DNA of 64,000 nt from JAAYDI01 sp052034005 (GCA_052034005.1 JBPOJB010000042.1:1-64000), one strand, 5' to 3'. Shown: positions 26,450-35,765, counted from the stretch's first letter. The notes: generated by a model from the letters alone, not told the origin. Numbers and translations are program-made.

Positions 26450-27105
26450 TGCGCGTAGGCCGCACCGTCCAGGGCGAATTCGTCCGCCAGATTGTAGTCG
26501 TAGAAGTTCTTCGCGATGTGCTCCGCCAACACCTGCAGGTACGTACGCTCGAACGTCCGCCAGTTCGTCGCCAAGACCGACATCGCATGGGTCGTCGGGA
26601 ACGTGTGCTCCACCCCCTCCATCCGGAAGACCACCTTGCCCTCCTGACCCATGTCGTACACCCGCGTGGTCGACCGCGAACGACCCTTCAACAGCGTCGT
26701 GCTCTCGTGAATGCTGTACGTGTCAATGTCGATCGCCACCACCATGTCCGCCTTCACGCCCCGCCCAATGTCCACGAAATTCGATTCGTCCCAGTTGTTC
26801 GTGTCCATCCAGTCAGCCACCTCGTCCGGCGATACGACGGTGATGCCGTCCACCTTCTGCTGGAGAATCGTCCCCACGCGATCGGCCAGCAACATCGAGG
26901 CTTCACCATCCCCGTACGACGAGGAATTCATCACGCAGACGACGGCCACACGCTTCCCCTTGAGCCCGCTGTAGCGGGCTTCGATCTTGTGCCCGTCACC
27001 GTAGGCCAGTTGATAAAACACGGCACAACCGGTCGAACAGGCCAACACGGGGAAGCACAGAACCAGGAGGATCCCTAGCGTTTTGCGGGTCGATGCGCAG
27101 CGCAT
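26446..27105 (-). CDS. Lipoprotein of unknown function, possibly CsgG/LpoB-like
   Basis: A 219-residue protein. The ATG at 27105 has GGAG 5 nt upstream and yields a hydrophobic signal ending in LACSTGC, so lipidation on one of two cysteines is likely. The mature part (KRVAVVCVMNSSSYGDGEA..., LADRVGTIL, ITVVSP) has the alternating pattern of CsgG/LpoB/TolB-N-like domains, a structural impression rather than a firm match. Its end overlaps the end of the ymdB-like gene by 4 bp in convergent orientation. It is divergent from the FHA-GAF-PP2C gene with 364 bp between the starts. Confidence 0.6.
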   Translation of the reverse strand: MRCASTRKTLGILLVLCFPVLACSTGCAVFYQLAYGDGHKIEARYSGLKGKRVAVVCVMNSSSYGDGEASMLLADRVGTILQQKVDGITVVSPDEVADWMDTNNWDESNFVDIGRGVKADMVVAIDIDTYSIHESTTLLKGRSRSTTRVYDMGQEGKVVFRMEGVEHTFPTTHAMSVLATNWRTFERTYLQVLAEHIAKNFYDYNLADEFALDGAAYAH

Positions 27106-27379
27106 GATTACTCCATTCATCGGGCGCTCGTGGATACGGCCAGACCGGCCCCAGTGATCGGGGTGCGGAACATAACACCCCGAACCGGGAAACGCAAGAC
27201 GAAATTCGGATACACCAACCGGCGATCCCCAGCCGGTGGGGCGCAAGAACCCGACGGGGCGGCGGGAACGGTTGGCGCGCACGGAGAACGTCAAGCAAGA
27301 GAACTTGCGTGGTCTGGCGAGTTGATCTCGGCATAACAGGGAGAAACCGCATGGCGACCCGGACCGCCAAGTGGTTCAG

Positions 27380-27409
27380 TTGACGGTCTACCCCCATGCG
27401 AACTAGAAT
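27380..27409 (+). promoter_or_regulatory. Sigma-70-type promoter for the FHA-GAF-PP2C gene
   Basis: TTGACG (27380-27385) and TAGAAT (27404-27409) are separated by 18 bp, each matching 5 of 6 consensus bases. They lie 60 bp before the ATG at 27470, in the 364-bp divergent gap. I see nothing else definite in that gap. Confidence 0.55.
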
Positions 27410-27469
27410 CGCCATGGCCCGCTGTTCGTATGCTATCCTTGATTTGTTTCTCGCTTGGGGCGCCCGACA

Positions 27470-29128
27470 ATGGCTCACCTACGTTCCGTGACCAATCCCA
27501 AAGAGATCCACGCGATCACGACGCGGGACAATGAGTTCGTAGTGGGTCGGAATCCCGATTGCGATCTGGTGATCAATGCGACGAGTATCAGCCGACGCCA
27601 CGCGGTCTTCACATTCGACGGCACCCACCATTATCTCCAGGACCTGCACAGCCGGAACTCCACCTATCTGAACGGCGTGAAGATCGATCCGAACGGGCGC
27701 CCGCACCCGTTGAAAGACAACGACAAGGTGGGCTTCTGCGACCTCGAGTACGTGTTCCGCGCCGCGGATGCCCCGTCGCCCGAGGGCGGCATTTTCTTCG
27801 TGGATGACGATGTCGAATCGAGCGAGTCCACGATCATGTCCAAGGTGGGCGTGTTGTCGGGCCAAGGCGGGGTGCAGGTGACGGCCAGCCCGCAGGCGAA
27901 ACTCAACGCCCTGCTGGAGATCAACCGCAGCCTGGGGCGGGCGTTGTCGTTGGACGAGGTCCTGCCGCAGGTGCTCAGCAGCCTGTTCAAGATCTTCGTT
28001 CAGGCGGATCGCGGCTTCGTGGCGTTGCGCAATGCGGACGGGACGCTGGTCCCCCGCTGGTCGCACACCTGGCGCGAGGACGCGACGGAGACCATTCGCG
28101 TCAGCCGGACGATTGTCAACAAGGTGATGGAGACGCAGGAGGCGATCCTCTCGGCTGATGCGATGAACGACGAGGAGTTCAACAAAGCGCACAGCATTGC
28201 GGAGTTCCGGATACGCTCGATGATGTGTGCCCCGCTGCTGGACAACCTGGGCAACTCGATCGGCGTGTTGCAGATCGACACGGCCCGGCAGAGCAAGCGG
28301 TTCCAGCCGGAGGACCTGGAGGTGCTGTCGGCGGTGGCGAGCCGGGTGAGCATCGCGATCGACAACGCGCAGATGCACGAGCTGGCGCTGCGCCAGCGCA
28401 GCCTCGAACGCGACCTGGAGTTGGCGCGGGAAGTCCAGCACGGGTTCCTGCCCGACACGCGGCCGGGCGTGCCGGGTTACGAGTTCTTCGATTTCTATCA
28501 GCCGGCGCTGCACGTGGGCGGCGACTATTTTGACTATATCAGCCTGCCGGACGGCCGCGTCGCGGTCATCGTGGCGGACGTGGTGGGCAAGGGCGTGGCG
28601 GCCGCATTGCTGATGGCCAAGTTGTCGGCGGAGGCGAGGTTCAGCCTGGTCATGGGCGGCAACGCAGCGCGGGCGGTGAGCCTGCTCAACGAGCGCATGT
28701 GCGCGCTGCACCTGGACCGCTTCATCACGGCCGTGCTGCTGCTGCTCGATCCGCACACGCACGAGGTGTCGATCGCCAACGCCGGCCACATGGCCCCGAT
28801 CTGGCGGACCAAGAACGGCCGCATCGCCGAGCCGGGCCAGGCGGAAGCCGGGCTGCCGCTGGGGATCGACGAATCGTTGCAGTACGCCGAAGCGCGCGTC
28901 AGCTTGGCGGTCGGCGAGTCTCTGACGATGTTCACGGACGGCGTAAACGAAGCAGCCAGCGCCTCGGGCGAATACTTCACCATCGACCGGATCCGCCGCT
29001 GCGTGGAGGCCGCCTCCGGCCCGCCGTCTGTCATCGGCAACGCCGTGATCCAGGACGTCCACAACTTCATCGGGGACGGCCTGCAGAGCGACGACATGTG
29101 CCTGGTGACCTTTGGCCGGGTCGGGTAG
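27470..29128 (+). CDS. FHA-GAF-PP2C (SpoIIE/RsbU-type) protein phosphatase
   Basis: A 552-residue signalling protein with three domains. An FHA domain (about residues 20-95, GRNPDCDLVINATSISRRHA) binds phosphothreonine. A GAF domain (about 145-300) senses a ligand or partner. A PP2C-like SpoIIE domain (about 320-550) has GGDYFDY, ADVVGKGVAAALLMA and the late TDGVNEA motif whose aspartates bind Mn/Mg. Such phosphatases usually act on an anti-anti-sigma factor or counter Ser/Thr kinases; no partner kinase or STAS protein is in the window. A plausible sigma-70 promoter is listed separately. Confidence 0.88.
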   Translation: MAHLRSVTNPKEIHAITTRDNEFVVGRNPDCDLVINATSISRRHAVFTFDGTHHYLQDLHSRNSTYLNGVKIDPNGRPHPLKDNDKVGFCDLEYVFRAADAPSPEGGIFFVDDDVESSESTIMSKVGVLSGQGGVQVTASPQAKLNALLEINRSLGRALSLDEVLPQVLSSLFKIFVQADRGFVALRNADGTLVPRWSHTWREDATETIRVSRTIVNKVMETQEAILSADAMNDEEFNKAHSIAEFRIRSMMCAPLLDNLGNSIGVLQIDTARQSKRFQPEDLEVLSAVASRVSIAIDNAQMHELALRQRSLERDLELAREVQHGFLPDTRPGVPGYEFFDFYQPALHVGGDYFDYISLPDGRVAVIVADVVGKGVAAALLMAKLSAEARFSLVMGGNAARAVSLLNERMCALHLDRFITAVLLLLDPHTHEVSIANAGHMAPIWRTKNGRIAEPGQAEAGLPLGIDESLQYAEARVSLAVGESLTMFTDGVNEAASASGEYFTIDRIRRCVEAASGPPSVIGNAVIQDVHNFIGDGLQSDDMCLVTFGRVG

Positions 29129-29129
29129 G

Positions 29130-29175
29130 GCCCGGGCGCGGGGCTGCGCCGGTTCCCCCCCGCCCACGCCCGGGC
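29130..29175. terminator. Long GC hairpin between convergent genes
   Basis: GCCCGGGCG (29130-29138) pairs perfectly with CGCCCGGGC (29167-29175) and inner G/C runs can extend the stem. It fills the gap between the FHA-GAF-PP2C stop and the end of the opposing DUF1080 gene. It lacks a T-run, so factor-dependent or bidirectional termination is the inference. Confidence 0.45.
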
Positions 29176-29180
29176 CGCGA

Positions 29181-30314
29181 TCACGGGGCGAAACGACTGC
29201 CGCTCCAGAGCCACCAGGTGCCGGCACCCGGGCAGGAGGGCCAGTCCTCGCGCACCGGGCAGGCGACCGGCACCCGGGCCGTATCCGACGGCGCTGCTTC
29301 CGGGTGCGGCAGCGACGGCGGGTCGGGCATCACCAGCCAGACGTTGCGGAACTGGACCGGGTTGCCGTGATCCTGCAGCAGGATAGGCCCATCGTATGGG
29401 CTCTCGGGTTGGCCAGCGCCCGTCTTGGCCACCACCGGTCGCCGGCGATGGATGGCCACGCCGTTGTGCAGCACGGTGATCTGGGCGTCGGCCGTCTTGC
29501 GGCCTTCGGCATCCCACCGCGCGGCGGTGAAGAACAGGTCATACGTCTGCCAGGCCAACGGCGGGAACGTCATATTCAGGTCGGGACCCTGCTGGCGGTA
29601 CAGTGCGCCGCAATCATCGAATTCCGGCAGCAGGCCAAACGAATCGAGGATCTGCACCTCATAGCGCCGCTGGACGTACACGCCGCTGTTGCCGCGCGCC
29701 TGGGCGCGCGCGTAGGGCATGTACGGCGTCTGGAACTCCAGGTGCAACTGGAAATCCCGCACGGGCAGCTTGGTCACGGCGCCCGGTGCCAGCGTACCCA
29801 GGGGTGTGATCCGCCCTTGATCGAACCGCGTCACATCGCGGCCGTCAAAGAGCACGATGGCATCCGGGGGCGGTGGCGCGCCGAGCGTCCGGCTCACGCG
29901 CTGCACCTTGTGCACTTGGCCGACCTCCACGCCGGCACTGTCGATGACGCGACCCGCCCTCCCACGCTCGATGATCAGGGTGCCGCGCACACCGTGAAAC
30001 GTGAGCAGGTCCCCCTCACGCGCACCCTGCCAGGCAATCGGAGCTTCCCGGTCCCACCCGTTGCCCGGCAAGCCATCTTGATAGCCCAGCGCCGAGAACG
30101 CGCCGTCACCGAGTGCGACCACCTGCACGCCGAACTCGACACGCCGGCCGTCCACCGCGCGCACCTGACCCAGATACTCGCCCTGGAACGCGAAGTCGTC
30201 GTCCACCTGGCTCACCGCAGTCGCCACCAGCTCCCCGGCAGCCGCGCTCATCGGCAGCGCCGGCGGGCACGTGGCGAGCAGAACGGCGAGCATGACAGGC
30301 AACCGGGCGAGCAT
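29181..30314 (-). CDS. Secreted DUF1080 (3-keto-disaccharide hydrolase-like) protein
   Basis: A 377-residue protein. The chosen ATG gives a signal peptide (MLARLPVMLAVLLAT...). The C-terminal two thirds from PDAIVLFDGRDVTRF onward is the concanavalin-like DUF1080 domain, recognisable by LFDGRD, the GNSGVYVQRRYEVQILDS segment and the late NPVQFRNVWL. Recent work connects some DUF1080 proteins to hydrolysis of 3-keto-glycosides in Bacteroidota. That chemistry would complement exported Gfo/Idh oxidoreductases that make keto-sugars, but this link is inference. The N-terminal 130 residues are a separate beta domain of unknown role. Confidence 0.8.
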   Translation of the reverse strand: MLARLPVMLAVLLATCPPALPMSAAAGELVATAVSQVDDDFAFQGEYLGQVRAVDGRRVEFGVQVVALGDGAFSALGYQDGLPGNGWDREAPIAWQGAREGDLLTFHGVRGTLIIERGRAGRVIDSAGVEVGQVHKVQRVSRTLGAPPPPDAIVLFDGRDVTRFDQGRITPLGTLAPGAVTKLPVRDFQLHLEFQTPYMPYARAQARGNSGVYVQRRYEVQILDSFGLLPEFDDCGALYRQQGPDLNMTFPPLAWQTYDLFFTAARWDAEGRKTADAQITVLHNGVAIHRRRPVVAKTGAGQPESPYDGPILLQDHGNPVQFRNVWLVMPDPPSLPHPEAAPSDTARVPVACPVREDWPSCPGAGTWWLWSGSRFAP

Positions 30315-30497
30315 CAGCACAGGACCTTCGGATTCACCGGGGCCCCTGACGGCCGGCAGCAGGACCAGCCTGGGGCGCGTTGCCATCCAGGATGAACCAA
30401 CCGCCGCGCGTCTGCAAGAGCATCGCGGGCTGTTCCCGCACCGGCACGCTCGGCCGGTGTCGCGGGACCGACCCGTCGGCTGGCCGCGGCGCCGGCG

Positions 30498-31982
30498 CTA
30501 CGCGAGCAGTTCTCGGCGGAGGCGGCCCAGCAGGGCCAGCAGCGGTTTGGCGCGCCCCGCCTGATCCAGCGCGCCGGAATGGGGAAACTCGTGGGGCTCC
30601 CCGTCACTCCACTGATTCCACACGATCGCGTGGAGTGCGGGCTTGGAGAGCAGCAGGGGCAGGAGGTGGCGCGCCAGGTCCTGGTCCATGGCCGGCGCGG
30701 CGGGATCCTCGCCCGTACGCGGGACCACCTGCACGTCGCCGCGTGCCAGCGGGTCGGGCCCCGCACGGCTGGGCATGGTCAGGTAGATGATCAAGGGCAT
30801 GCCCAGAAGGCTCCAGCGGTCCAGATGCCGACTGATGGCCAGCAGATCGCGGGGCAGGCAGCCGCCCGGCCAGTAGCCGAGGTTCATCTCCAGCGCGATG
30901 CCGGCCACGCCCAGCTCGGCGCGCACCAGCGCGTCGGCGAAGTGGAGCGGCGAGAGGCTCGAGTTGTCGATCGCCAGGTATTCGGCCCACGGCTGGTCGA
31001 AACTGATCACGACGGGCGTCTGTGAGGACGCGTCGCAGACCGTTTCGATCATGGCCACCGCCAGGCGCAGCCGATGCTCCTCGGAGAGCCCGAGCGCGCC
31101 GGGCAGGTTCAGGCGGCCCGCGCAGACCCACACGTCCATGCTCTCGTCGTAACGCCGCACGACGCCCCGCACGTACCGCCGCGCCGCCTCCTCCAACGCA
31201 TCGTAGCGGTTCGCGTGGCCGCAGATCCACTCGGGCAGCGACCCGCGATCGGTCTGGATCAGGGGCCCGCCCAGCAGGCGCAGGCCCTGTGCCTGGCACC
31301 AGGCCACGAGCGTGTCGACCGACTCGTAGTGGACCTGGTCGGCGGTCGGCTGCAGATCGCGCCACCGAAAGGGGAGGCTCGCCGCATGGAACGCGTCGAG
31401 GAACGTGGGGGCCGTCCGCGGATCGATGAGCGGGTCGTCCAGCCGACCGGCCAACAGCGATGGGAACGGCCCGCTCGACTCGCGCTGGAGCCGGATCCGC
31501 GGCAGGATCACCTCCTGACACAACCGCGCGATCACGTGCGACGCGATGCGGATCGCGTCCGCGGCCGCTTCGTCCGCACTGGCGGGCACGGTCGCCGCCG
31601 TGAGGAACGCCGCCAGCGCCCGGTCGAGCAAGTTGCGGATCGGCGCTGGGATCGCCACCTCCGCCGACTCGAGGTCGGACGCCGACATTCGGGCGCGATA
31701 GAGCGTGCCCCGCGCCAGTTCCGTGGCCAGGTGGTACGGCGCCGGCCGCTCCATCAGCGTGCAGGTCGAGAGCACCAGTTGGCCGAGCCCCGGCACGTCC
31801 CACGGGATGTGCAGCGTGCCCGATTCGGAAACCGGATCGTCCCGCTCGATGCACAGCAGGCCGTCCTTCCAACCGTTGCGGCTGCGCCACGGGATCGATT
31901 CGATGTTGGCCAGGTGAGCCCGGGCAACCGCGTGCGGCAACAACGCGTCTGGCGCCGGTGCATAGAACCGCATCAGGCCCAT
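30498..31982 (-). CDS. GH10-like (endo-xylanase-related) TIM-barrel protein
   Basis: A 494-residue protein starting MGLMRFYAP. An N-terminal beta domain leads into a TIM barrel whose late segments resemble glycoside hydrolase family 10: the probable nucleophile strand GIALEMNLGYWPGG and a C-terminal IVWNQWSDGEPHEF...LDQAGRAKPLLALL that matches the GH10 ending. No signal peptide is visible, which is unusual for a xylanase and suggests an intracellular or diverged role. The promoter-proximal region faces purC, transcribed divergently with about 200 bp between the starts. Confidence 0.6.
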   Translation of the reverse strand: MGLMRFYAPAPDALLPHAVARAHLANIESIPWRSRNGWKDGLLCIERDDPVSESGTLHIPWDVPGLGQLVLSTCTLMERPAPYHLATELARGTLYRARMSASDLESAEVAIPAPIRNLLDRALAAFLTAATVPASADEAAADAIRIASHVIARLCQEVILPRIRLQRESSGPFPSLLAGRLDDPLIDPRTAPTFLDAFHAASLPFRWRDLQPTADQVHYESVDTLVAWCQAQGLRLLGGPLIQTDRGSLPEWICGHANRYDALEEAARRYVRGVVRRYDESMDVWVCAGRLNLPGALGLSEEHRLRLAVAMIETVCDASSQTPVVISFDQPWAEYLAIDNSSLSPLHFADALVRAELGVAGIALEMNLGYWPGGCLPRDLLAISRHLDRWSLLGMPLIIYLTMPSRAGPDPLARGDVQVVPRTGEDPAAPAMDQDLARHLLPLLLSKPALHAIVWNQWSDGEPHEFPHSGALDQAGRAKPLLALLGRLRRELLA

Positions 31983-32126
31983 GAACGATCCCTCGAGCAC
32001 ACGATTTGATGAGCAGCGTACGACGCATCGCACACGACGTGGCAGACCTCAATTTCGGCAAATGTAACTCAGGGACCAGGGTCATTCAAGCGTCGGCCGG
32101 GCGGCTAGCCCGGCTGCGGCCGGCTT

Positions 32127-32135
32127 TGTTATACT
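32127..32135 (+). promoter_or_regulatory. Extended -10 promoter and leader hairpin of purC
   Basis: TGTTATACT is an extended -10 element (TG, one base, TATACT) about 50 bp before the purC start; no good -35 is visible. A 6-bp hairpin CGTCCA/TGGACG follows at 32137-32151 in the putative leader. Confidence 0.45.
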
Positions 32136-32183
32136 CCGTCCACCGTGGACGTCGGGCAGATTTGGGGATGAGGAGTGGTGGTC

Positions 32184-33071
32184 ATGGGTCAGGCGTTGAT
32201 ACAGACGTCGTTGCCGGGTCTGCCGGTGCGGCGCGGGAAGGTTCGCGACGTCTACGATTTGGGCGACCAGTTGCTGTTGGTCAGCACGGACCGCATCAGC
32301 GCATTCGACTGGGTGCTGCCGACCGGGATTCCGGACAAGGGGCGCGTGCTCACCCAGATCAGCCGGTTCTGGTTCGAGAAATTGCACACGACGCACCACC
32401 TGATCACCACGGAGCTGGACGCCGGGCTGTTGCCGCGCGGGACGGATCTGGCGGCGCTGGAAGGGCGCAGCATGCTGGTGCGCAAGTGCCGGGTCGTGCC
32501 GGTCGAGTGCGTGGTGCGCGGCTACCTGGACGGTTCCGGCTGGCAGGAGTACCAGCAGTCCGGCATGGTCTGCGGCGTGCCGTTGCCCGCCGGCCTGATG
32601 CAGGGCTCACCGCTGGCGGAGCCGATCTTCACGCCGGCGACGAAAGAGGAAACGGGGCACGACCGGAACATCTCGTTTGAGGAGATGATCGAGATCACCG
32701 GGTCGGTGGCGGCCGGGGAGCTGCGCCGGCGGAGCATCGAGCTCTACCAGCAGGGCGCCGCGCACGCCCGGTCGCAGGGCATCCTGATCGCCGACACGAA
32801 GTTCGAGTGGGGCTGGTGGGAAGGGGACCTCATCTTGATCGACGAGGCGATGACACCCGACAGCTCCCGGTTCTGGCCGGCGGATCACTACGCGCCGGGA
32901 CGCGCGCAGCCGTCCTACGACAAGCAGTATGTCCGGGACTGGCTGACCGCCAGCGCCTGGGACAAGAACAGCCCTCCGCCGGCGTTGCCCGACGACGTGG
33001 TGGCTAAGACGCGCGCGAAGTACATCAGCGCCTACGAGCAACTCACGGGCCGGCCGTTTCGCTGGAAGTAG
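32184..33071 (+). CDS. purC: SAICAR synthetase (purine biosynthesis)
   Basis: A 295-residue phosphoribosylaminoimidazole-succinocarboxamide synthase, joining CAIR and aspartate with ATP. Diagnostic segments are GKVRDVY near the N-terminus, VSTDRISAFDW, the PVECVVRGYLDGSGW motif and IADTKFEWG followed by LIDEAMTPDSSRFWP. The ATG at 32184 is favoured by AGGAG 8 nt upstream; a GTG 9 nt earlier would sit on that site. Length is that of the longer SAICAR synthase subgroup. The 3' end overlaps the end of the opposite-strand TPR lipoprotein by 29 bp. Confidence 0.95.
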   Translation: MGQALIQTSLPGLPVRRGKVRDVYDLGDQLLLVSTDRISAFDWVLPTGIPDKGRVLTQISRFWFEKLHTTHHLITTELDAGLLPRGTDLAALEGRSMLVRKCRVVPVECVVRGYLDGSGWQEYQQSGMVCGVPLPAGLMQGSPLAEPIFTPATKEETGHDRNISFEEMIEITGSVAAGELRRRSIELYQQGAAHARSQGILIADTKFEWGWWEGDLILIDEAMTPDSSRFWPADHYAPGRAQPSYDKQYVRDWLTASAWDKNSPPPALPDDVVAKTRAKYISAYEQLTGRPFRWK

Positions 33072-34866
33072 TGCCGTCCGCCTCCAGCTGGCGGGCGCGC
33101 AGCAGGCATCCGTGGCGCTGGGGCGATTCGTCGATCAGGTACAGCTGGCGCGCTTCGGCGGTCCGGCCCAGCGCCTCGTAGCAGCGCGCCAGATTGTAGC
33201 GCGCCCCGTTCCGCCACGGCCCCTCGGGGTCGCTCTCGAGCGTGCGCACTTTCAGCCAGTTGACCGCCACGTCGTAGTTGCGCCGCTCCATGTGCAGCAA
33301 GCCGAGCCAGTAGGCGGCATGCTTCTTCGATTCCGTCTGCAGCCGCTGGATCTGAGCGATCCGCTGCGCCCACTGCTCCTCGGTCATGCCGATCGTCTTC
33401 TCCAGGCCCACGGTCTTCTGCATGTCCGGGTTCCTCTCGATCTCCTCGATCTGCAAGTTGGACAAGCGCGAACCGAGGTAGAACGAGATGGCGCCCGCCT
33501 GGTCGCCATGTTTATCGAAATGGCCCAGCAGGTACTCGCGCCGGCCACGCACGACCGCGCTCAGCCCCATGAACACGCCATGGTCAAGGAACTCCTGCCA
33601 TTGCAGGTTCTCGTCCCGCGCCAGGAGCGCCGACCGCGCCTGCTGATAGGTGGCGGCTTCCACGGGGACCGCCCAGAGCCGCACGTCTTTCAGGCCGGAG
33701 CAGCCGGCCAGCTCCTGCTTCACCCGTGCGGCCGAATAGCTCAAGATCATCTGGTCCGCGCTCGTGAGCTGCTGCTCGACCAGCTTCATCCGCTGGGACA
33801 GGGACTGGGGCGAGGCGTCCACCAGGGCCACGACCTCGCCCAGATCGGAGCCGCGCACGCGGTACCGGTACTTGTCGCCGATATCGAGCGACGCCAGGAG
33901 CTGCGGATCCGCGACCACCTGGGCCAAGGTGGCGATCCCCACACCGCCCGGCCCGGGCAGCGGGAGGCCGAGTTCCGTATCGAACAGGTACAGCTGCTGA
34001 TCGAGCAGCAGGGCGGGCAGCCACTCGTGAGCGCGCCCGGTCTTCGTGTCGATCCCCAGCATGACCCCATCCACGCGCAGCTGGCGGGCCAGCAGCAGGA
34101 AGACGCGCGCACGCTGGTAGGCGTCGCCGCGGCCGTAGAACAGGACGTGCCACGGCTGCTTGTCATAACCGGGGCCCGGCTCCCCACGCATCGGCGGCGT
34201 CCAATCGGCGACCGACGGGTCCGATTCCGGGCCCGCCATGGGGCCGGCAGTCGTCTGCCGCGGGTACGGCAGCAACTCATCCAGTTGGATGTTGCGCACC
34301 GTCCAGTCGAACAGCGATGTGCAGGCGGCCAGGCTCCGGGCCGACTTGGCCGACAGCCCGCTGTCGTCCTTGATCCACTGGCCCAGCAGCGCGGGCGGCG
34401 GCTCCTGGCCGGCCCATTCGGCCACCGCGTGCAACCAGCGGTTCTCCTCCAGGAACAACACGTCGGCCAGCGCGAACTCCAGGCCGGCCAGAGCCCGCTC
34501 CGAACACATCTCCTTCGTGGCCGGTGCACGCCGGGTGGCCTCCGGGAGCGTGCTGAGCAGCGGGTCCATCGACCAACGCGGATCGGCCATCCGATCGCGG
34601 ATCCAGCGGTTCAGATAGTAGTTGCTCTGCGCCGCCGAACGCTCCATGTTGTGCTCGTCACGCTGCTTGAGAAAGTCGATCGCCATGCCGAAGTAGTCCC
34701 GGTCGCGCTGGGGCGTCGCCACCACCGGAGCCGGGGTCGAGGCCGATGCCGGACGGGCAGGTTGCTCGCGGCAACCGGCCAGCCCCATCCATCCGCAGAC
34801 CGCCAAGATCCACAGACACGACCGCCACACACGGTCGCGATTCGACAAGGGGAAGAACATGTGCAT
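33043..34866 (-). CDS. Lipoprotein with C-terminal TPR-like repeats
   Basis: A 607-residue protein of unknown function. The signal peptide ends in LAGC (about residue 33), so it is probably a lipoprotein. The central part (around RVFLLLARQLRVDGVMLGIDTKTGRAHEWLPALLLDQQLYLFD) has the look of a transglutaminase-like fold without a clear catalytic cysteine triad. The last 120 residues contain TPR-like helices (AAYWLGLLHMERRNYDVAVNWL, NGARYNLARCYEALGRTAEA). The ATG at 34866 is used. It follows kdsA by 62 bp in the same direction. A planctomycete-specific envelope role is a guess. Confidence 0.7.
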   Translation of the reverse strand: MHMFFPLSNRDRVWRSCLWILAVCGWMGLAGCREQPARPASASTPAPVVATPQRDRDYFGMAIDFLKQRDEHNMERSAAQSNYYLNRWIRDRMADPRWSMDPLLSTLPEATRRAPATKEMCSERALAGLEFALADVLFLEENRWLHAVAEWAGQEPPPALLGQWIKDDSGLSAKSARSLAACTSLFDWTVRNIQLDELLPYPRQTTAGPMAGPESDPSVADWTPPMRGEPGPGYDKQPWHVLFYGRGDAYQRARVFLLLARQLRVDGVMLGIDTKTGRAHEWLPALLLDQQLYLFDTELGLPLPGPGGVGIATLAQVVADPQLLASLDIGDKYRYRVRGSDLGEVVALVDASPQSLSQRMKLVEQQLTSADQMILSYSAARVKQELAGCSGLKDVRLWAVPVEAATYQQARSALLARDENLQWQEFLDHGVFMGLSAVVRGRREYLLGHFDKHGDQAGAISFYLGSRLSNLQIEEIERNPDMQKTVGLEKTIGMTEEQWAQRIAQIQRLQTESKKHAAYWLGLLHMERRNYDVAVNWLKVRTLESDPEGPWRNGARYNLARCYEALGRTAEARQLYLIDESPQRHGCLLRARQLEADGTTSSETAGP

Positions 34867-34928
34867 GGTGGGCTCGTGCTCTCGGATCCTCTGATGAGAT
34901 GCTCTGTTCAGTCTACCGCGCGGGATCC

Positions 34929-35765
34929 CTAACGCATACTCTCGACCGTCTCGCGCAGCCGGAGAAGCCGTGCGAGCAGTCCCGGGAACTGAGCCAGCGG
35001 GATCATGTTCGGTCCGTCGCTCGGCGACGAATCGGGATCCGGATGCGTCTCGAAAAACAGGCCGTCGACGCCCACGGCCACCGCCGCCCGGGCCAACGGC
35101 TCGACCATCTCCCGGTTGCCGCCCGTCGCGGCGCCGAGCCCGCCGGGCTCCTGCACGCTGTGCGTCGCGTCGAACACGACGGGCACGCCGAGCGCCCGCA
35201 TCTGGGGCAGGCTGCGCATGTCGTTCACCAGTCGGCCATAACCGAAGAATGTGCCCCGCTCGCAGAGCAACACGTGGCGGCAGCCGGCCGCCGCCAGCTT
35301 GTCCACCACATGCCGCATGTCCCACGGCGCCATGAACTGACCCTTCTTCACATGGACCGCCCGGCCGGTGGCCGCGGCTGCGCGGAGCAAGTCCGTCTGG
35401 CGGGCCAGGAACGCAGGGATCTGGATCAACGCACAGACAGCACCCACACGCGCCGCCTGCTGCGGTTCGTGGATGTCGGTCGTCACCGGCAAACCCGTCT
35501 CCTGATGCACCTGACGCAAGATCTCCAGGCCCTGCTCCAGGCCCGGGCCGCGACCGGCCGCCCCGCTCGTGCGGTTCGCCTTGTCGAACGAGGCCTTGAA
35601 AACCAGATTGACCGGCAGCGACAGCGTGGCCGCCCGGAGCTGACGCGCAATGTCCAGGGCCAGCCCGGCGGTCTCGAGCACGCAGGGACCGGCGATCAGC
35701 AGCAGCGGACAGCCGGTACCGCACCGATAGGGACCGATCGTGATCGGATTGTCAGTCACCGTCAT
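34929..35765 (-). CDS. kdsA: 3-deoxy-8-phosphooctulonate synthase
   Basis: A 278-residue enzyme that makes Kdo-8-phosphate from arabinose 5-phosphate and phosphoenolpyruvate for the lipopolysaccharide core. Family motifs include LIAGPCVLE near the N-terminus, VFKASFDKANRTS, VTTDIHEPQQA, IQIPAFLARQTDLL, VKKGQFMAPWDM and DATHSVQEPGG. The last contains an aspartate and a histidine used by metal-dependent members; the metal-ligand cysteine position near the N-terminus (GPCVLE) should be checked against both classes. The ATG overlaps the stop of the lipid kinase gene in ATGA, so they are coupled. Confidence 0.93.
   Translation of the reverse strand: MTVTDNPITIGPYRCGTGCPLLLIAGPCVLETAGLALDIARQLRAATLSLPVNLVFKASFDKANRTSGAAGRGPGLEQGLEILRQVHQETGLPVTTDIHEPQQAARVGAVCALIQIPAFLARQTDLLRAAAATGRAVHVKKGQFMAPWDMRHVVDKLAAAGCRHVLLCERGTFFGYGRLVNDMRSLPQMRALGVPVVFDATHSVQEPGGLGAATGGNREMVEPLARAAVAVGVDGLFFETHPDPDSSPSDGPNMIPLAQFPGLLARLLRLRETVESMR

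Noticed and set aside
33112..34932. A 606-residue plus-strand frame opposite the TPR lipoprotein
   Set aside because: The composition is dominated by His, Arg, Gln and Val, as expected of an antisense frame in high-GC DNA.
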